From Corythucha ciliata (Eukaryota; Arthropoda; Insecta; Hemiptera; Tingidae): a DNA stretch of 64,000 bases. Under the pieces are notes generated by a model that saw only the letters and a program-made list of their open reading frames with translations, was not told the origin of the DNA and did no database searches. The DNA is taken from positions 19,716,001-19,780,000 of the forward strand of contig CM075943.1 in assembly GCA_038030265.1 (NCBI GenBank), in the 5' to 3' direction. Position numbers and translations under genes: made by a program. This document shows, one piece after another, positions 1 through 9,989 of the stretch; the stretch's first letter is position 1, and each line of letters starts with the position of its first letter.

Positions 1-600
1 CTACTAAACCACCTGGCACATTTTTGGGAAAAACTGAATAGCAGAAAATCTCTTTTTCGACCTCAGTCTGAAATTTTCGGGTCGGTGAAATAACATCCCT
101 GGTTCTTTTGAATGATCGCGGATAAGAGCTTGTAGCCGCAAACACTCTTTGAGAGAAAACGTTGCTTTTATCCAGAGACGGGAAGTCTTTTTCACCATTT
201 AATGGGGGAAGCTTGGATTTAGCCACGAACGAACTTTTGGCTTCAAGATACGAGACATTATGGACGCACATGACTTTTTTAATGTCTTTCTCTTTTTGGA
301 ATTGAGGACAAATCTGTCTATCCGTTGCTGCGTGGTTACCATTACAATTTACACACTTTTTATCCCTGGCATTTGTACAGCTACCTTTCTCGTGAGGTTC
401 TGAGCAATTACTACAACGGGATGATTCTTTCCATTGGTCCTGAAAATGACCGTATCTTAAGCATTTGGCACACTGGACGACTCTTTGTATATAAGGTTCC
501 ACTTCGCAGCTTACATAATGTATATATACGTAAGACGGTAGAAATTGTCCACGTAGGCTTACAAAGAAAGACTGTGTAGGAACATACACAACTTACCCCC
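1..600 (-). pseudogene. Non-LTR retrotransposon ORF1 (gag-like), zinc-knuckle part, partial
   Basis: Read on the minus strand this is the C-terminal half of an ORF1 nucleic-acid-binding protein of an I/Jockey-type LINE. ORF1 proteins coat the element RNA. Three zinc knuckles follow one another: CAKCLRYGHFQDQW (431-472), CSNCSEPHEKGSC (377-415) and CVNCNGNHAATDRQIC (308-355). The first has Trp where the fourth ligand Cys belongs. Upstream is the usual conserved stretch (LRGQFLPSYVYIHYV then EPYIQRVVQ). The frame stays open from about 597 to the window edge, so the endonuclease/RT part should lie outside the window to the left. A stop appears next to the G-run near 600. The N-terminus lies at 1012-1245, beyond an inserted repeat. 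Confidence 0.85.
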
Positions 601-603
601 CCG

Positions 604-1014
604 GGTTCGTAATTCAATCTTTTGAGATTCGTGAGAATCGCGTTGGGCTATGCCCTTCCATCGTCGTCCGAATAACATCAGTTTAATTAATTTATTAATT
701 AAAAATACCGGCGACAGAATTATTAATTATATCCATCTAACAATATCTAGATAAGGTAAAAAATTCGGCGTGGTTTACTGATCAGGAGAAACGCCTAGAG
801 TTTCGAGAAACAATGGACCTGGGTGGGGTTCGGCTTAGCTTATCCCTCGGAGTACGACTCCCAAAGGCGTCTCCGTGGCGCAATTGGCAGCGTGCTGGAC
901 TGGTAATCCAGAGGTTGCGGGTTCGAATCCCGCCGGGGAGCCATTTTTTCTCGAAACTCGAATCGTGTTGGGCTATGCCCTTCCATCGTCGTCCGGATAA
1001 CAATCAGTTTAATT
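604..1014 (+). mobile_element. tRNA-bearing repeat inserted in the LINE ORF1
   Basis: The insert carries a tRNA-like unit (869-941) followed by a ~65-bp conserved 3' segment containing GGGCTATGCCC and ending ATCAGTTTAATT. The same 3' segment, with small changes, also occurs upstream at 620-700, so the insert has two direct copies of its tail. The tRNA with about 25 bp before it and 65 bp after it recurs at 29.9-30.1 kb, which shows that it moves as a unit. The middle (700-840) is AT-rich and unrecognised. AATT on both sides could be a short target duplication, but it is too short to trust. Confidence 0.6.
869..941 (+). tRNA. tRNA-Thr(GGT)-like sequence, mobile-element borne
   Basis: A 73-nt cloverleaf can be drawn. 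The acceptor arm GTCTCCG/CGGGGAG has a G1-G72 mismatch and one G-U pair. The D stem is GCGC/GCGT, the anticodon stem CTGGA/TCCAG with loop CTGGTAA (anticodon GGT, Thr), and the T arm GCGGG-TTCGAAT-CCCGC. Box A (TGGCGCAATTGG) and box B (GGTTCGAATCC) match pol III consensus. GGT-Thr is essentially unused by animal nuclear genomes, and the copy shares flanks with a second locus, so a mobile tRNA-derived unit is more likely than a working host tRNA gene. Confidence 0.5.
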
Positions 1015-1245
1015 GTGCACTTCGGACGGACCTGTGTCCTCCCTGCGATAAAGAATAGGCTCACTCGCGTTTGTTCCTTTGGAATTAGGATTAGATGCAT
1101 TATCCGTTTCCATTACGTTGTCGTTTATTATTTTTTGGGAGGATTTATTAGACTCTTCATGCCCATTCTCATTCCTACTTTCTAAGGATGGACCCTTTTC
1201 CGGAGGGTTCAATGGTGGATCAGGCCCCCCTGACTCGGAAGCCAT
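1012..1245 (-). pseudogene. Non-LTR retrotransposon ORF1, N-terminal part
   Basis: A 78-codon frame starts at an ATG whose complement ends at 1245. It encodes a hydrophilic, disordered-looking N-terminus rich in Ser, Asn, Glu and Pro (MASESGGPDPPLNPPEKG...), as is common before the conserved part of LINE ORF1. It stops at the junction with the tRNA-bearing insertion, and the zinc-knuckle part resumes on the far side at about 600 in the same orientation. That the two halves were one ORF is inferred from order and orientation. The DNA from 1246 to about 1430 would be the element's 5' UTR; it has no other feature. Confidence 0.55.
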
Positions 1246-1489
1246 AACACTCCCACAACCACCGAATGAAATAAAAAGAAAAACTTCCTAATTGTTTCGA
1301 TATATATAAAAAAAAAATCACACTGCTTGAAAATTAAACAGCTTCTTTCTCACAAATTAATCTTTTAACAATGAGGCAAGCGACAGAGTACATCAGACGT
1401 CCACTCTCCACGAAGGCTCGACATCAACAGAACTTTTGAGTTAATTAAGAAAATGCCAGTTAAGTATACATAAAAAATTGAAATTCACA

Positions 1490-1870
1490 AGGAGGTCAGA
1501 TTTTCAGTTCGACAGTTCACACCATAACCATCGAAATGCATGCACAAAACTGTGAATTTTACCTTGGGCAACCGTCAATTTCACACCAAAAATAGTAATT
1601 TAGGGAGGAAAATGTAAATTCAGCGTTGAAACAGTCAATTTTTCAGCCCAAAGCCGAAAAATTTAATCCAGCCTTGGAACTGACAATTTCACATCTCAAA
1701 CTAGAAATTTATAGGAAAACTATCAATTTGGCCTTGAAACCACCAATTTTTCCTTGCATGAAGATTTATGTGAGTGTGAATTTGTACTTCAAACTGTCAA
1801 TTTCACACTAAAAAATTGGAATTTATGGCGACAACAGTCAATTGGGGGTGTAAATGTAATGATGTGAGTA
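1490..1870. repeat. Degenerate tandem repeat, family E (~60-65 bp)
   Basis: Six or so diverged monomers of the type CTTGAAACTGTCAATTTCAC followed by an A-rich half with GAAATTTATGG. On the opposite strand each half-unit shows GTGAAATTGAC, the AAATTG core seen in the other short-period families of this window. No ORF of interest. Confidence 0.65.
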
Positions 1871-1879
1871 AATGTAATG

Positions 1880-2370
1880 ATTCACGGTGGAAAATAGAGC
1901 ATAACTCGCTAATTCCTGGTGCACGGAAGCCTTTCTACACTGCGGAAACTCAGAAAACCCGTTTTATGTGACGTTCTATGAGAAGAAAATTCTGATGTTC
2001 AAATTGAGAAAAGCGTCGCACCTAAAATTAAGAAAAAACTCTGATATACGGGCGAAATTGATTGACTGACTGAGCAAAATTGATTGACTGTGGTTGAGTG
2101 GTTTTGAAAAACTTTGCTCAACCACAGTTAAAATGGGGAAAAACTGATCATTTGCCGCTAAAATAGAGAAAACGCCAATTCCAGGTTTTTGAGTCAACTT
2201 ATAACTTCTAAAATTGAGACTAATAAAAATGTATCTAAAAATCTTACTAAAAATAGCTAAAATTGGGGAAAAGCGTTAATTCACGGTTAAAAGCGAGGAA
2301 AAGCGCTACTTGACGGCATCACGGCTAAATTCAGAAAAAGAGGTCATGCGTGTGCCTAAAATTCAGACTG
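1880..2370 (+). repeat. Degenerate tandem repeat, family A (~29 bp)
   Basis: Diverged copies of a ~29-bp unit close to GCTAATTCGCGGCTAAAATT followed by GAGAAAA. Identity between neighbouring copies is low, so array edges are approximate. No coding sequence is recognisable. Confidence 0.65.
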
Positions 2371-2503
2371 TATCGCTTGTAGCGTGTGCGCGATTTTAAT
2401 CTGAAACGCTCGTTTTCCGCTAAAAATAGCTCAAAACTCTAAAAGCTGAAATCACGCGATTCCCACTCACGGATAGAACGGGGCCTAAAAGGGCCTCTAT
2501 AAT
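2371..2503. repeat. Dispersed repeat H (copy 1), MITE-like
   Basis: The segment from CGTTTTCCGCTAAAAATAGC to ATTCCCACTCACGG...GGGGCC matches 58.50-58.66 kb (GTTTTCCGCTGGAAACACTC, then ATTCCCGCTCACATAAGACG and GGGGCCTTA). The GGGGCC next to a TA-rich flank resembles the end of a PIF/Harbinger-type MITE, but no matching left end was found. Confidence 0.45.
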
Positions 2504-2529
2504 TCGGTTTGGATTCAGGGCTGTGAATT

Positions 2530-2800
2530 CTTGGGCTTGAGACCACTCATTACACACCAAGAATCAAATATCACGTGGAAAACTGTAAATTTCCCCTTGA
2601 ATCTATCAAGTATTTAGGTGCAAACGAAATACATGCGGAAAACAGATAAACTATGTCGATTCGGCATTGAAACTGTAATTTGATGTTCACGGTAAATTTC
2701 GTCAAAAATCGGAATTTCTCGCAAAAAACTATACATTTGACCTTGGAATTAACAATATCACACATCGAAATTCTTACGGTAATTTGCATTTACATATGTG
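2530..2800. repeat. Degenerate tandem repeat, family E (second block)
   Basis: The same unit type as at 1.5-1.87 kb (TTGAAACTGTAATTT, then ATATCACACATCGAAATTC), more diverged. A short featureless stretch (2800-2877) follows. Confidence 0.5.
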
Positions 2801-2877
2801 GGTGGCAAATTCTACCTTTTTAGTTAATTATGATGCCAATGGGCAGATGATTCCAAGTTTTTCAGGCTATAAACTGC

Positions 2878-2960
2878 GAGCAGCGTTGCCAAGTTGACGG
2901 ATTTCCCGTCAGATCTGACGGATTTAGAAACTGGCTGACAAGAAAAAAAAATCTGTATCT
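2878..2960 (+). repeat. Dispersed repeat G, copy 1
   Basis: Begins CAGCGTTGCCAAGTTGACGG and contains tandem TGACGGATTT-type words. Related copies start with the same CAGCGTTGC(C/T)AA word at about 51.05 kb (plus) and, on the minus strand, end at about 52.41 and 59.62 kb. It looks like the terminal part of a short dispersed element. The DNA from 2961 to 3100 holds nothing recognisable. Confidence 0.5.
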
Positions 2961-3099
2961 AAAGCCCCGACCACACGCTCAAACTTTACTTCAAACCTAC
3001 TTATGCAAACGGGCAGTCAAGTTCAATGCCGGTCTTGGATATTTGGTGTCCCTAGGCGAATCTTTCACCAGCGCCCCCCATGAAGTTGCCATTAGAAGC

Positions 3100-3838
3100 C
3101 GCGATTTGGCGTCTTCTCCATTTTAACCACGAATTGACTTTTTTCCCACAATTCAGCGATTTGTCTTTATTTTAGGCACAAATTATCGATGTTGCTCCAA
3201 TTTTCGCCGCGAATTACCGCTTTTTCTTAATTTTATCCTCGAATTAACGTTTTTTTTTTTTTTAAATTTTGAGAGGGATCTCTTAAGTATTATACGATAT
3301 TGGGTAGAGATTAAACTTCAAGACAGAGTTTGCTAAGAAATCAACCGGCCCACTTCACCCACTTGATACTTGTGCAGCGTGGTCAACTCAATTCTAGCGT
3401 TGCATGACCACTTTTTATCAATTTCGATTTGGACGCTTTCTCTTGATTTCAGCCGCAAATTGGAGCTCTTTCTGAATTTCAGTCATGAATCGAGAAACCT
3501 CAGATTACCGTCTTTTTCAATGTTAGCAACGAATTAGCGCGATTTTTATTATTTTATTTGTTTTTACAATTTTAGCTGCGAATGTGCGCCTTTTCTCTAT
3601 TTTAACTGAGAGAATCTCAGTTTTATCAGTTTTATCTCCATTTTCGCTGCAAAGCGTAGATTTTGATTGTTAGTTGTGAAGTAATGTATATTACTATGTT
3701 AACGGCTTTTAATAATTTTAGCCACGAATTAATACATTTTCTCATTTCTAGACATGAATTTGCGTTTTATTTCAACTTCTGCCACTGGCTCGATGAACTG
3801 GCATTTTTTCGATTTAGCGAATTAGCGTTTCGTCAAGG
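3100..3838 (-). repeat. Degenerate tandem repeat, family A (reverse orientation)
   Basis: Repeats of CTCAATTTTAGCCGCGAATT followed by AGCGTTTTT, the reverse complement of the family A unit. A T-rich tract sits at about 3250. The array ends where the 3' tail of the minus-strand LINE begins. Confidence 0.65.
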
Positions 3839-3926
3839 TATTTATTTATTTATTTTTATTTATTGCCAGCATGATAATGACACTTTATATAAGGCACGCC
3901 AAATATTTTTTCATAAGATTAGGGCT

Positions 3927-4236
3927 TCAGGTAACGAATGAACTCGTCCACGGAGCTGCAAGAATGAGCTCGCGGAGCTGGCGTTTAAAATTTGGAAGAG
4001 GTACACTGGACTCCTTGAGTGCGGTTGGCAGCGCATTATATAACCTTACGCCCAAGCAAGCCGGGTTGACCCGCGCAGTGCGTACAAAACTTATTGACAA
4101 GTCGGAAGCATGTCTCATGGCATAACAGTGGAAGGTGAAGTTCACGGAAAACTCCCCAATGTGGGTCCGCACAAAGAGGAGCACGCTCTTGATGAACAAC
4201 CCATACATTGTGAAGGTGCCGAGGCGGCTGAATCAC
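3927..4236 (-). pseudogene. LINE reverse transcriptase C-terminal tail
   Basis: A 93-codon minus-strand frame contains SISFVRTARVNPACLGVRLY, NALPTALKESS and PNFKRQLRELIL. This is the R(T)AR...G..LYN.LP...K....FKR.L...L block that closes the ORF of many CR1/RTE-like non-LTR elements. An alternative frame overlaps its upstream part. An (AAAT)n-type tail follows downstream on the minus strand. Confidence 0.7.
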
Positions 4237-4374
4237 TCACGACACGACTGGCAAGGCGGCAACCCACAGAGGACGCGTAGCGCAGACTTTTGAATTTTAA
4301 AGATTTTGCCACTGTTCGTGGAGTTTCCTCAGACAGCTATGACATATGACATGCGGGCAGGGGTGGGCAAATTA

Positions 4375-4520
4375 CAGCTTTTTGCGTAATTAATTACAAA
4401 TTACAAATTACTTCCAAAAAAGCGGATTAATTACAAATTACCAATTACTTTTCACTTCGACGAATAATTACAAATTACAATTACTGTAATTGAATTACTT
4501 TTTCAATTACCAATTACCCA
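4375..4520. repeat. hAT left subterminal AATTAC repeats
   Basis: More than ten overlapping copies of AATTACAAATTAC or its complement are packed next to the left terminus. Subterminal repeats of this kind are typical transposase-binding regions in hAT elements. That role is inferred here from position only. Confidence 0.7.
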
Positions 4521-4829
4521 AGAGCTGGATTTGTGGAACACGCAAGCGTCTTGCTCTTGTTCACTGTCATTTTTTTAGTGCGTCCAGCCAACAATCGAAC
4601 GTCAGAACAGATCTTTGTGATAGGAAGCAGGAACAGCATAGCCCCAAGATGCCAAACGCGTCGCATGAGTAGGGTTGCGAAATGTCCGGGGTCAAATTTG
4701 CTAATTTGGCTAATTTTGCCCCACATCCCAGCCTGCGAACTGTCACGGGGAACCCCGGATAGTCATGGTTTGCTAATTTGGCTAATTCGCTAATGGCTGA
4801 TTCGTGGTCTCGTGATGCAACGTCCAGAC

Positions 4830-6535
4830 TAAAATTAAGAAAAAAATCGCTGATTCCCGGTACATGGAGGCCATTCTACGAATAAATTGTGAAAATCAAC
4901 GCAAAAAGTTTTGTGTAAAGTTGACAAAACACGCTATAATACTGACAAATAAAAGACGCTTTCAGGTTAAAATTGGCCAAAAATGGCAAATTTACAACTG
5001 AAATGGCGTATAATAGCCCATTCGCGTATGAAAAAGGGAATAGGATGCTGAATGGACGCAACATTAGCACAAAACGCTATTTCACACTGAAATTGAGAAA
5101 AATCGCTAATTTGCAATTTGCAGATATAGGGAAGAAAAACGTTAATTCGCGGATACAAAATGAACAAAACCACTAATTCGCGGCAAATGAAAAAATCACC
5201 AATTAGCGCAGCTAAAATTAAGAAAAACGTTAATTTTAGTTCAAATTGGGGGAAAAGTGCTAATTCTCAGTTAAAAATGGGAAAAATTGTTAATTTGCAG
5301 CTTAAATTGACTCAAACGCCGATTCTTGGCAAAAATTTACAAAATTCAGTAGATAATGCACGTGTTGCATGGAGATGCTACCACGCTGCTAAAATTTAGA
5401 AAAAGCGAAAATTCGCTTAAAATTGAGAAACATCAATAATTCACGAATTAAGTGTCGTGAAATTTATAATTTAAAAATGTTTTTTGAGAGAAAATGATGG
5501 ACAGATGTACATTTTTTGGTTTAAAAAAAATATACATTTATAATTTAAATTCGTACCTTCTGAAGGCATTTTTGTGGCTAAAATCAGAAAAATGGCAAAT
5601 TCATGCATGACTATAGTACAATGTTAAAAATTACGCTAATTCACGGCTAGAACTGAAAAGAAGCAATAATTTATATCTATAAAAGTTTTATAAAATTGCT
5701 AATGGGGTGGTATGATGTGAAAACCCGCTAATTTGCGGGTAATATTTAGAAAATAAAATAATCAGCCTGGTCAAAATTAAGAGAAAGGTTAATTTTAAGC
5801 CTAAGAATTGAGAAAATTGCTAATTCGCGGCTAAGAATGGAAAAAATCGCCAATTTACAGCTGAAATTGCGCCAGACGCCAATTTGTAACTGAAATTGAG
5901 AAAATTCGCTATTTCACAGGTTTGAAACGCCACGACACTTCGCCGCTACAATTTAAAAAAAGCGCTAATTCGCGGTTGAAATTGAGAAAAATTCTTATTT
6001 GCACCAAAAACTGAATGTACGCCAATTTGCGGATTCTGAAGGCAGCTTTTCAGGCTGACATTGAAAAAAAAAAGCCAATTTGTGGCAATAGGTGAAGAAA
6101 CCGCTAATTCCCGAGCAAACTGCGAAAAATCGCTCATGCATTGCGTACATGTGGTGAAACAAAAACATCGTAATTCGTGAAAAGTCCCCCTATTTTGCGG
6201 CTAATATTGAGGAAAACACTAAAGAAAAACGTAAATTTCCAGCTGAAACTGAGAAAAGTGCTAATCCCCTGGTAAAAAGATTAAAAATCGGTAATATGCT
6301 GCTGAAATTGAGGAAAACGTGGATAACTAAGAAACATCGCTCTCAGGATAAAAACGATACTTTACTGCTAAAGTTGAGAAAATGCGCAAATTCATGGCTA
6401 TGGAAGGGGGTGGGGCAAAACCGCTAATCTGCGGCTGAAATTGAGAAGAACGATACACTCGGCCAAAATTGAGAAAAGCGCTAATTTGCGGGTAGAGTCC
6501 AAAAATCACCCTTAACTGAGAGATTGAGGCCATGA
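4830..6535 (+). repeat. Family A degenerate repeat forming the hAT interior
   Basis: Around 50 diverged units of GCTAATTCGCGGCTAAAATT plus GAGAAAAA are interspersed with less regular DNA. Two variant units read CTTCTGAAGGCA...GTGGCTAAAAT (about 5568) and ATTCTGAAGGCAGCTTTTCA (about 6034), a variant that recurs in other family A arrays. The flanks inside the transposon (4521-4829 and 6536-6887) show no ORF; a 10-C tract lies at 6646-6655. Confidence 0.7.
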
Positions 6536-6887
6536 TGAGGCCAGCAAGATGTCGAGATTCAAGAGTGTGCTGGCTGGGTGGAATGATGACTAAAATGTGA
6601 AATTACCCGCCTCCTTTCAACCTTGCGAGATTTCAATCTGATCCTCCCCCCCCCCAAGACAAATTCCTACTTACGCCACTGGTTTGGGGTTTTGATCTTT
6701 GAGACTTTTTTACAGTTTTTCTCAAATTTCAAATTGGCAACCCTAAGCTCGAGGATATCGCTCGTGTCATAATTGCTTTGAAACTCTTTTTTTTCAGAGA
6801 ATTTCATGCAAAAACTCCTCCAAAAGCTCCATGTAAGGCGCGAAATAGTACCCGCTGAGTTTTCGAAGTAATATTGGCTCTGAAGAT

Positions 6888-7045
6888 GGAATTGTAATTG
6901 GTAATTGTTAATTACAAATTACTTCGAAAAAGTGCTTTTAATTACAAATTATCAATTACAATGGCGTGTTGTTATCAATTACAAATTACCAATTACTAAT
7001 TGTAATTGAATTACGTAATTCAATTACATGTAATTCAATTACTGC
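6888..7045. repeat. hAT right subterminal AATTAC repeats
   Basis: The mirror of the left subterminal block: AATTACAAATTAC and TAATTGTAATTGAATTAC words end 9 bp before the right terminus. The AT-only composition contrasts with the GC-rich terminal repeat. Confidence 0.7.
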
Positions 7046-7062
7046 CCAGCCCTGCATGCGGG

Positions 7063-7367
7063 AGTAAAAAAGCCCGTAGTAGACACCACGGAACGTGTCA
7101 GAGGAGACCACACCACTCAAACGACGGGGAACAAAAACAACCCTCGAGAGATGGACGGAGAGCTTGTGTAAAGGAGTTACTTTGGGGTTTTGTGGGCCTC
7201 CGAAATAAAAAGCAGGAATGCGTGCACTTTTACTTTAGTCTTTATTAACAGTTTCTTCAGCCGTGCTAGCGCGAACTCCCAACGAACTCTCAAACTAGAC
7301 TGAGCTCTCGCCTCCCTTTCACCCCACAGGTGGCCCCCCTCCTTCCCTATCATCTCTTATCTCTTTC
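7063..7367 (-). mobile_element. Possible solo LTR or unrelated insert in the LINE
   Basis: This segment separates the RT domain from the hAT target site and does not read as RT. On the minus strand it has AATAAA (about 7244) downstream of a G/C-richer stretch and is about 300 bp long, which would suit a solo LTR. No convincing TG...CA ends with a target duplication were found, so it may simply be decayed element DNA. Confidence 0.25.
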
Positions 7368-8322
7368 AATTGTCAATGTGTTGGTCCCAAGAAAGACGAG
7401 AATCGACAATAACCCCGAGGAACGTGATGACATGGCCCGGTGACCGCAGATCAAGTAATAGGTCCTGTGTTTTATCCTTGCATTAAGCACGAGTCGATTC
7501 GCCGCACACCTTGACCGGACCAATGAGGAAGCCGAACCCACCCCGTCCAAAAGGTCGACCTCAGTCCGACCTCTGCATAGAACGGTCGTGTCATCGGCGT
7601 AAAGGAAAATTTCAGAAGGAAATAGGGATGAGAAGGCAAAGGTCATTGATGTAGATAAGGAAGAGTACCGGACCCAGGATGGATCCCACCGCACCCCGAG
7701 GTCAACCGTTCGAGCAAGCTCAGATTTGGTGCCGCCAAAGGGCAGACACTGCAACCAGCCGGTCAAGTACGCGCTCAGCAACCCAACCGTGCTCTCGTCG
7801 AAACCGTAATCACGCATCTTTGCTAGGAGGACGTCAATATTGATAGAGTCGAATGCCCGCGTGAGATCAAACAATCTCAAGCACACCCGGGAACCCGACT
7901 CAAGACCGGAGAGCACCGACTGGAGGAGACGAATTGCGGCCAAAGACGTGGAGTGACCCTTCCTGAAACCAAACTGTTTCTTCGCAAAGGAGATTACTCG
8001 CCTCAAAGAACTCAAGAAGTTGGAAAAGGACCAGCCGCTCGGTCACGCGAGTGAACCCAGGAATGATGGAGATTGGACGGAAATCACTATAGTCATTGTT
8101 TGATTTTTTGGGAACAGGCGTGACGACCGAAACCTTCAGGCATTCCGGGAATGAGCCGGACTCAAAAAGACCATTGATCACAGACGAAAGTGGCTCAGCG
8201 ATGAGATTGGCCGAAGACTTGACAAGGCTTTTTCTGCCTGAGCGCATCAGAGAACCAGAGGGATTACTTCTCCCTAGGGACCCGGCGGCCCTAACTCTCC
8301 GACTAGGAAGTGCGTGATCCAT
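7365..8322 (-). pseudogene. LINE reverse transcriptase domain, broken
   Basis: Two overlapping frames carry consecutive RT blocks. The first has NGLFESGSFPECLKVSVVTP, VPKKSNNDYSDFRPISIIP and FTRVTERLVLFQLLEFF. The second has KKQFGFRKGHSTSLAAIRLL, CLRLFDLTRAFDSI and the active site FLYADD, with the YADD codons at 7590-7601. Between them the usual PQGS-to-LF.IYINDL stretch is garbled by frameshifts. The frame ends just after a FLG...WDQHID-type block at about 7370, where unrelated DNA begins. The catalytic Asp residues survive, but the chain is broken. Confidence 0.8.
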
Positions 8323-8459
8323 GACAGACAGGAACGTCTCGAGGAAAGTCGCAGCCCTCAGGTCCGGCCGTGGCTCGGAATATGCGGCCAGCTAAAGGCC
8401 CGCAGTACGAACGAGGCTCAGAAACAAGACAAATTTATCGGAGGGACGTGGGACGAATT

Positions 8460-9040
8460 ATTCTAGTGGCAGAGGCGACCCGAGATCGAGGACCAAATAT
8501 CGACAATTCTTGAGCACGATGGTGTCCGGTAATTGAAGAGAGCAGCGGCGGGACTCAAAACACGAGGAACAGAGATTCGTTATTATGTTGTCAAGGCAAG
8601 AGCGCTTGACTGTATGGTGCGTCCAAGGTCCTAGTAGTGCCCGAAATGGTGAGAGACAGTCCGAAGGAGGATTTGATATGCTTCTAAACACCAGGCAGTC
8701 ACCAGGTCTGGACTCTTCAAGCGGACAGCAGGCGCCTCAAAGACCCCCTCGATCGAGAGTCGGGCAAGAGGTAGAAGCTCGCAGGCAGTCACAGAGCACT
8801 CGACGAAGATGGCAGAGCCACCGTGAATCACGGACTTCATTGAAAAGGATGAGACACAGCGGAATCGAGAGGGGGCAAATGCCTCAATACTGGCAACGGG
8901 GAGCCAATGATCGGTTACAGCGACAACAGATGTATCTGGACGGTCTTACAGAAAGAGATTGATTTCGTCGACTTTGTTACTGAGGCTCTGCACATTTGAG
9001 TGGACGATTGTGAAAAGGGAAACCCTAGAGCCAGGCGTCA
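8460..9040 (-). pseudogene. LINE apurinic-type endonuclease domain, broken
   Basis: The minus-strand translation shows the start of an exonuclease/endonuclease/phosphatase domain: NVQSLSNKVDEINLFL (8961-8996 for the first 12 residues), a stop, then VVAVTDHWL. In the family this last word is TEHWL, so the metal-binding Glu is Asp here. In other frames follow GGSAIFVECSVTACELLPLA (about 8820) and SCLDNIITNL (about 8600), a block typical of the end of this domain. At least three frame changes or stops separate the parts. The enzyme would nick target DNA to prime reverse transcription. Confidence 0.7.
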
Positions 9041-9199
9041 AGTCCGAGGCAACTCCAGCGGAATCTTTCACCATCCGAAAATTGAGGACAGTATTTCTTT
9101 TGGAAATCGAGGAAAAGGAACCTTTGGAAATCGAGGGGAAGGAACGCCAGACTTCCAGTCAGACGGCGGCCGGGGCGGAAACTAAGCTGAGAATTAGCA

Positions 9200-9766
9200 A
9201 TTTTTCATAATTTTAGCCGTGGACTTGCCCCAAGAAGAGCTCATTAAGGGGTTTTCTAAATTTTAGCCGTAAAAGAGCCGCCCACACACATTGAATTGAA
9301 TATTTCCCCCCTCCCCCCCAGTTTTGTTCCGTGAATTCGCGGATTCACAAATGTTTCTCTATTTCAGCCTCGAATGAGTGTTTTTTTTTTTCCTGGAAAT
9401 TTCGTTCCCCTATTTTTTTCGATGATTATTAAGAATTTCACGAGCCTCCTCAGAAAAGGGGCCAGGGTCCATCTGCCCAGTGTCTGCTAGAGCTCAAATT
9501 GTTATTTTTCAATAAAACAAGCAAAATATGAAAAGGGTAAAGTTGCATACCCGTTTTTTTTTTTTTGCGGAATGATTGAATCATGGTGCTATAACAACTA
9601 ATTTTGCGTTGAGGAGCGTGTGGAGGTTTGATTTTGTGTCCGTATGACATTCTCTTCTCACACAGGACACCCCCCTCCATCACATCCATTCAACACGTGA
9701 GAATTTTTCTCGAGACTCATAACTAGTTGTGTACAATAGACACTAAGCACTCTTTCTCATATTTTT
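9200..9766. other. No gene; short family A remnant
   Basis: Two reverse-orientation family A units (TAATTTTAGCCGTGGACTTG and TTTAGCCGTAAAAGAG) lie at 9205-9270. The rest is low-complexity DNA with T-runs at about 9380 and 9550. No ORF with recognisable content. Confidence 0.5.
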
Positions 9767-9985
9767 TTGTTTTCAGTTGAGGGAAGAAGGAAGATGAAGC
9801 GCGATGCGCTCCCTAGTTCTCAGGTCTTGTGTAGCACAGAACAACCCTTCGTCAACCCTATCAAAAATTTCTTCCGTATTTTTTTTTTATTTCCTGACCC
9901 TCTTCACTACGCAGACGGGCTTAATGCGACGAGACCTTCGTATAAAGAATAAGAATAAGAAGAAGAAGAAGAAAAAAAGATACTA
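9767..9985 (+). mobile_element. Possible 3' end of a retroelement with (AAG)n tail
   Basis: A stretch ending GACCTTCGTATAAAGAATAA runs into AGAATAAGAAGAAGAAGAAG (microsatellite at about 9950-9978). Many non-LTR elements end in such simple-repeat tails. The preceding ~180 bp encode no recognisable RT, so only the tail form supports this call. Confidence 0.3.
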
Positions 9986-9989
9986 CCCG

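Larger units (their letters stand above)
4358..7054. mobile_element. hAT-type DNA transposon, non-autonomous, 2.7 kb
   Basis: The ends are CAGGGGTGGGCAAATTAC on the left and, reverse-complemented on the right, CAGGGCTGGGCAGTAATT: a classic hAT terminal inverted repeat. The flanks are a perfect 8-bp target duplication, CATGCGGG, at 4350-4357 and 7055-7062. Both ends carry subterminal runs of AATTACAAATTAC-type words (4380-4520 and 6888-7045). No transposase ORF is present. The interior from about 4830 to 6530 is family A degenerate repeat, so the element would need transposase from elsewhere. It sits inside the decayed EN/RT retrotransposon. Confidence 0.93.
3838..9200 (-). mobile_element. Decayed EN/RT non-LTR retrotransposon, interrupted
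   Basis: Reading leftwards from about 9200 the order is endonuclease, reverse transcriptase, a break at about 7368, ~300 bp of other DNA, a hAT element, and then an RT C-terminal tail ending near 3927. The 3' end is followed by an (AAAT)n-type tail (3838-3872 on this strand). That order is typical of CR1/Jockey-superfamily elements. Several stops and frameshifts make it non-functional. Assigning the C-terminal tail to the same insertion as the RT is inference from orientation and order. Confidence 0.75.

Noticed and set aside
8585..8962. 125-codon plus-strand Arg/Gln-rich frame
   Set aside because: It is antisense to the LINE endonuclease domain.
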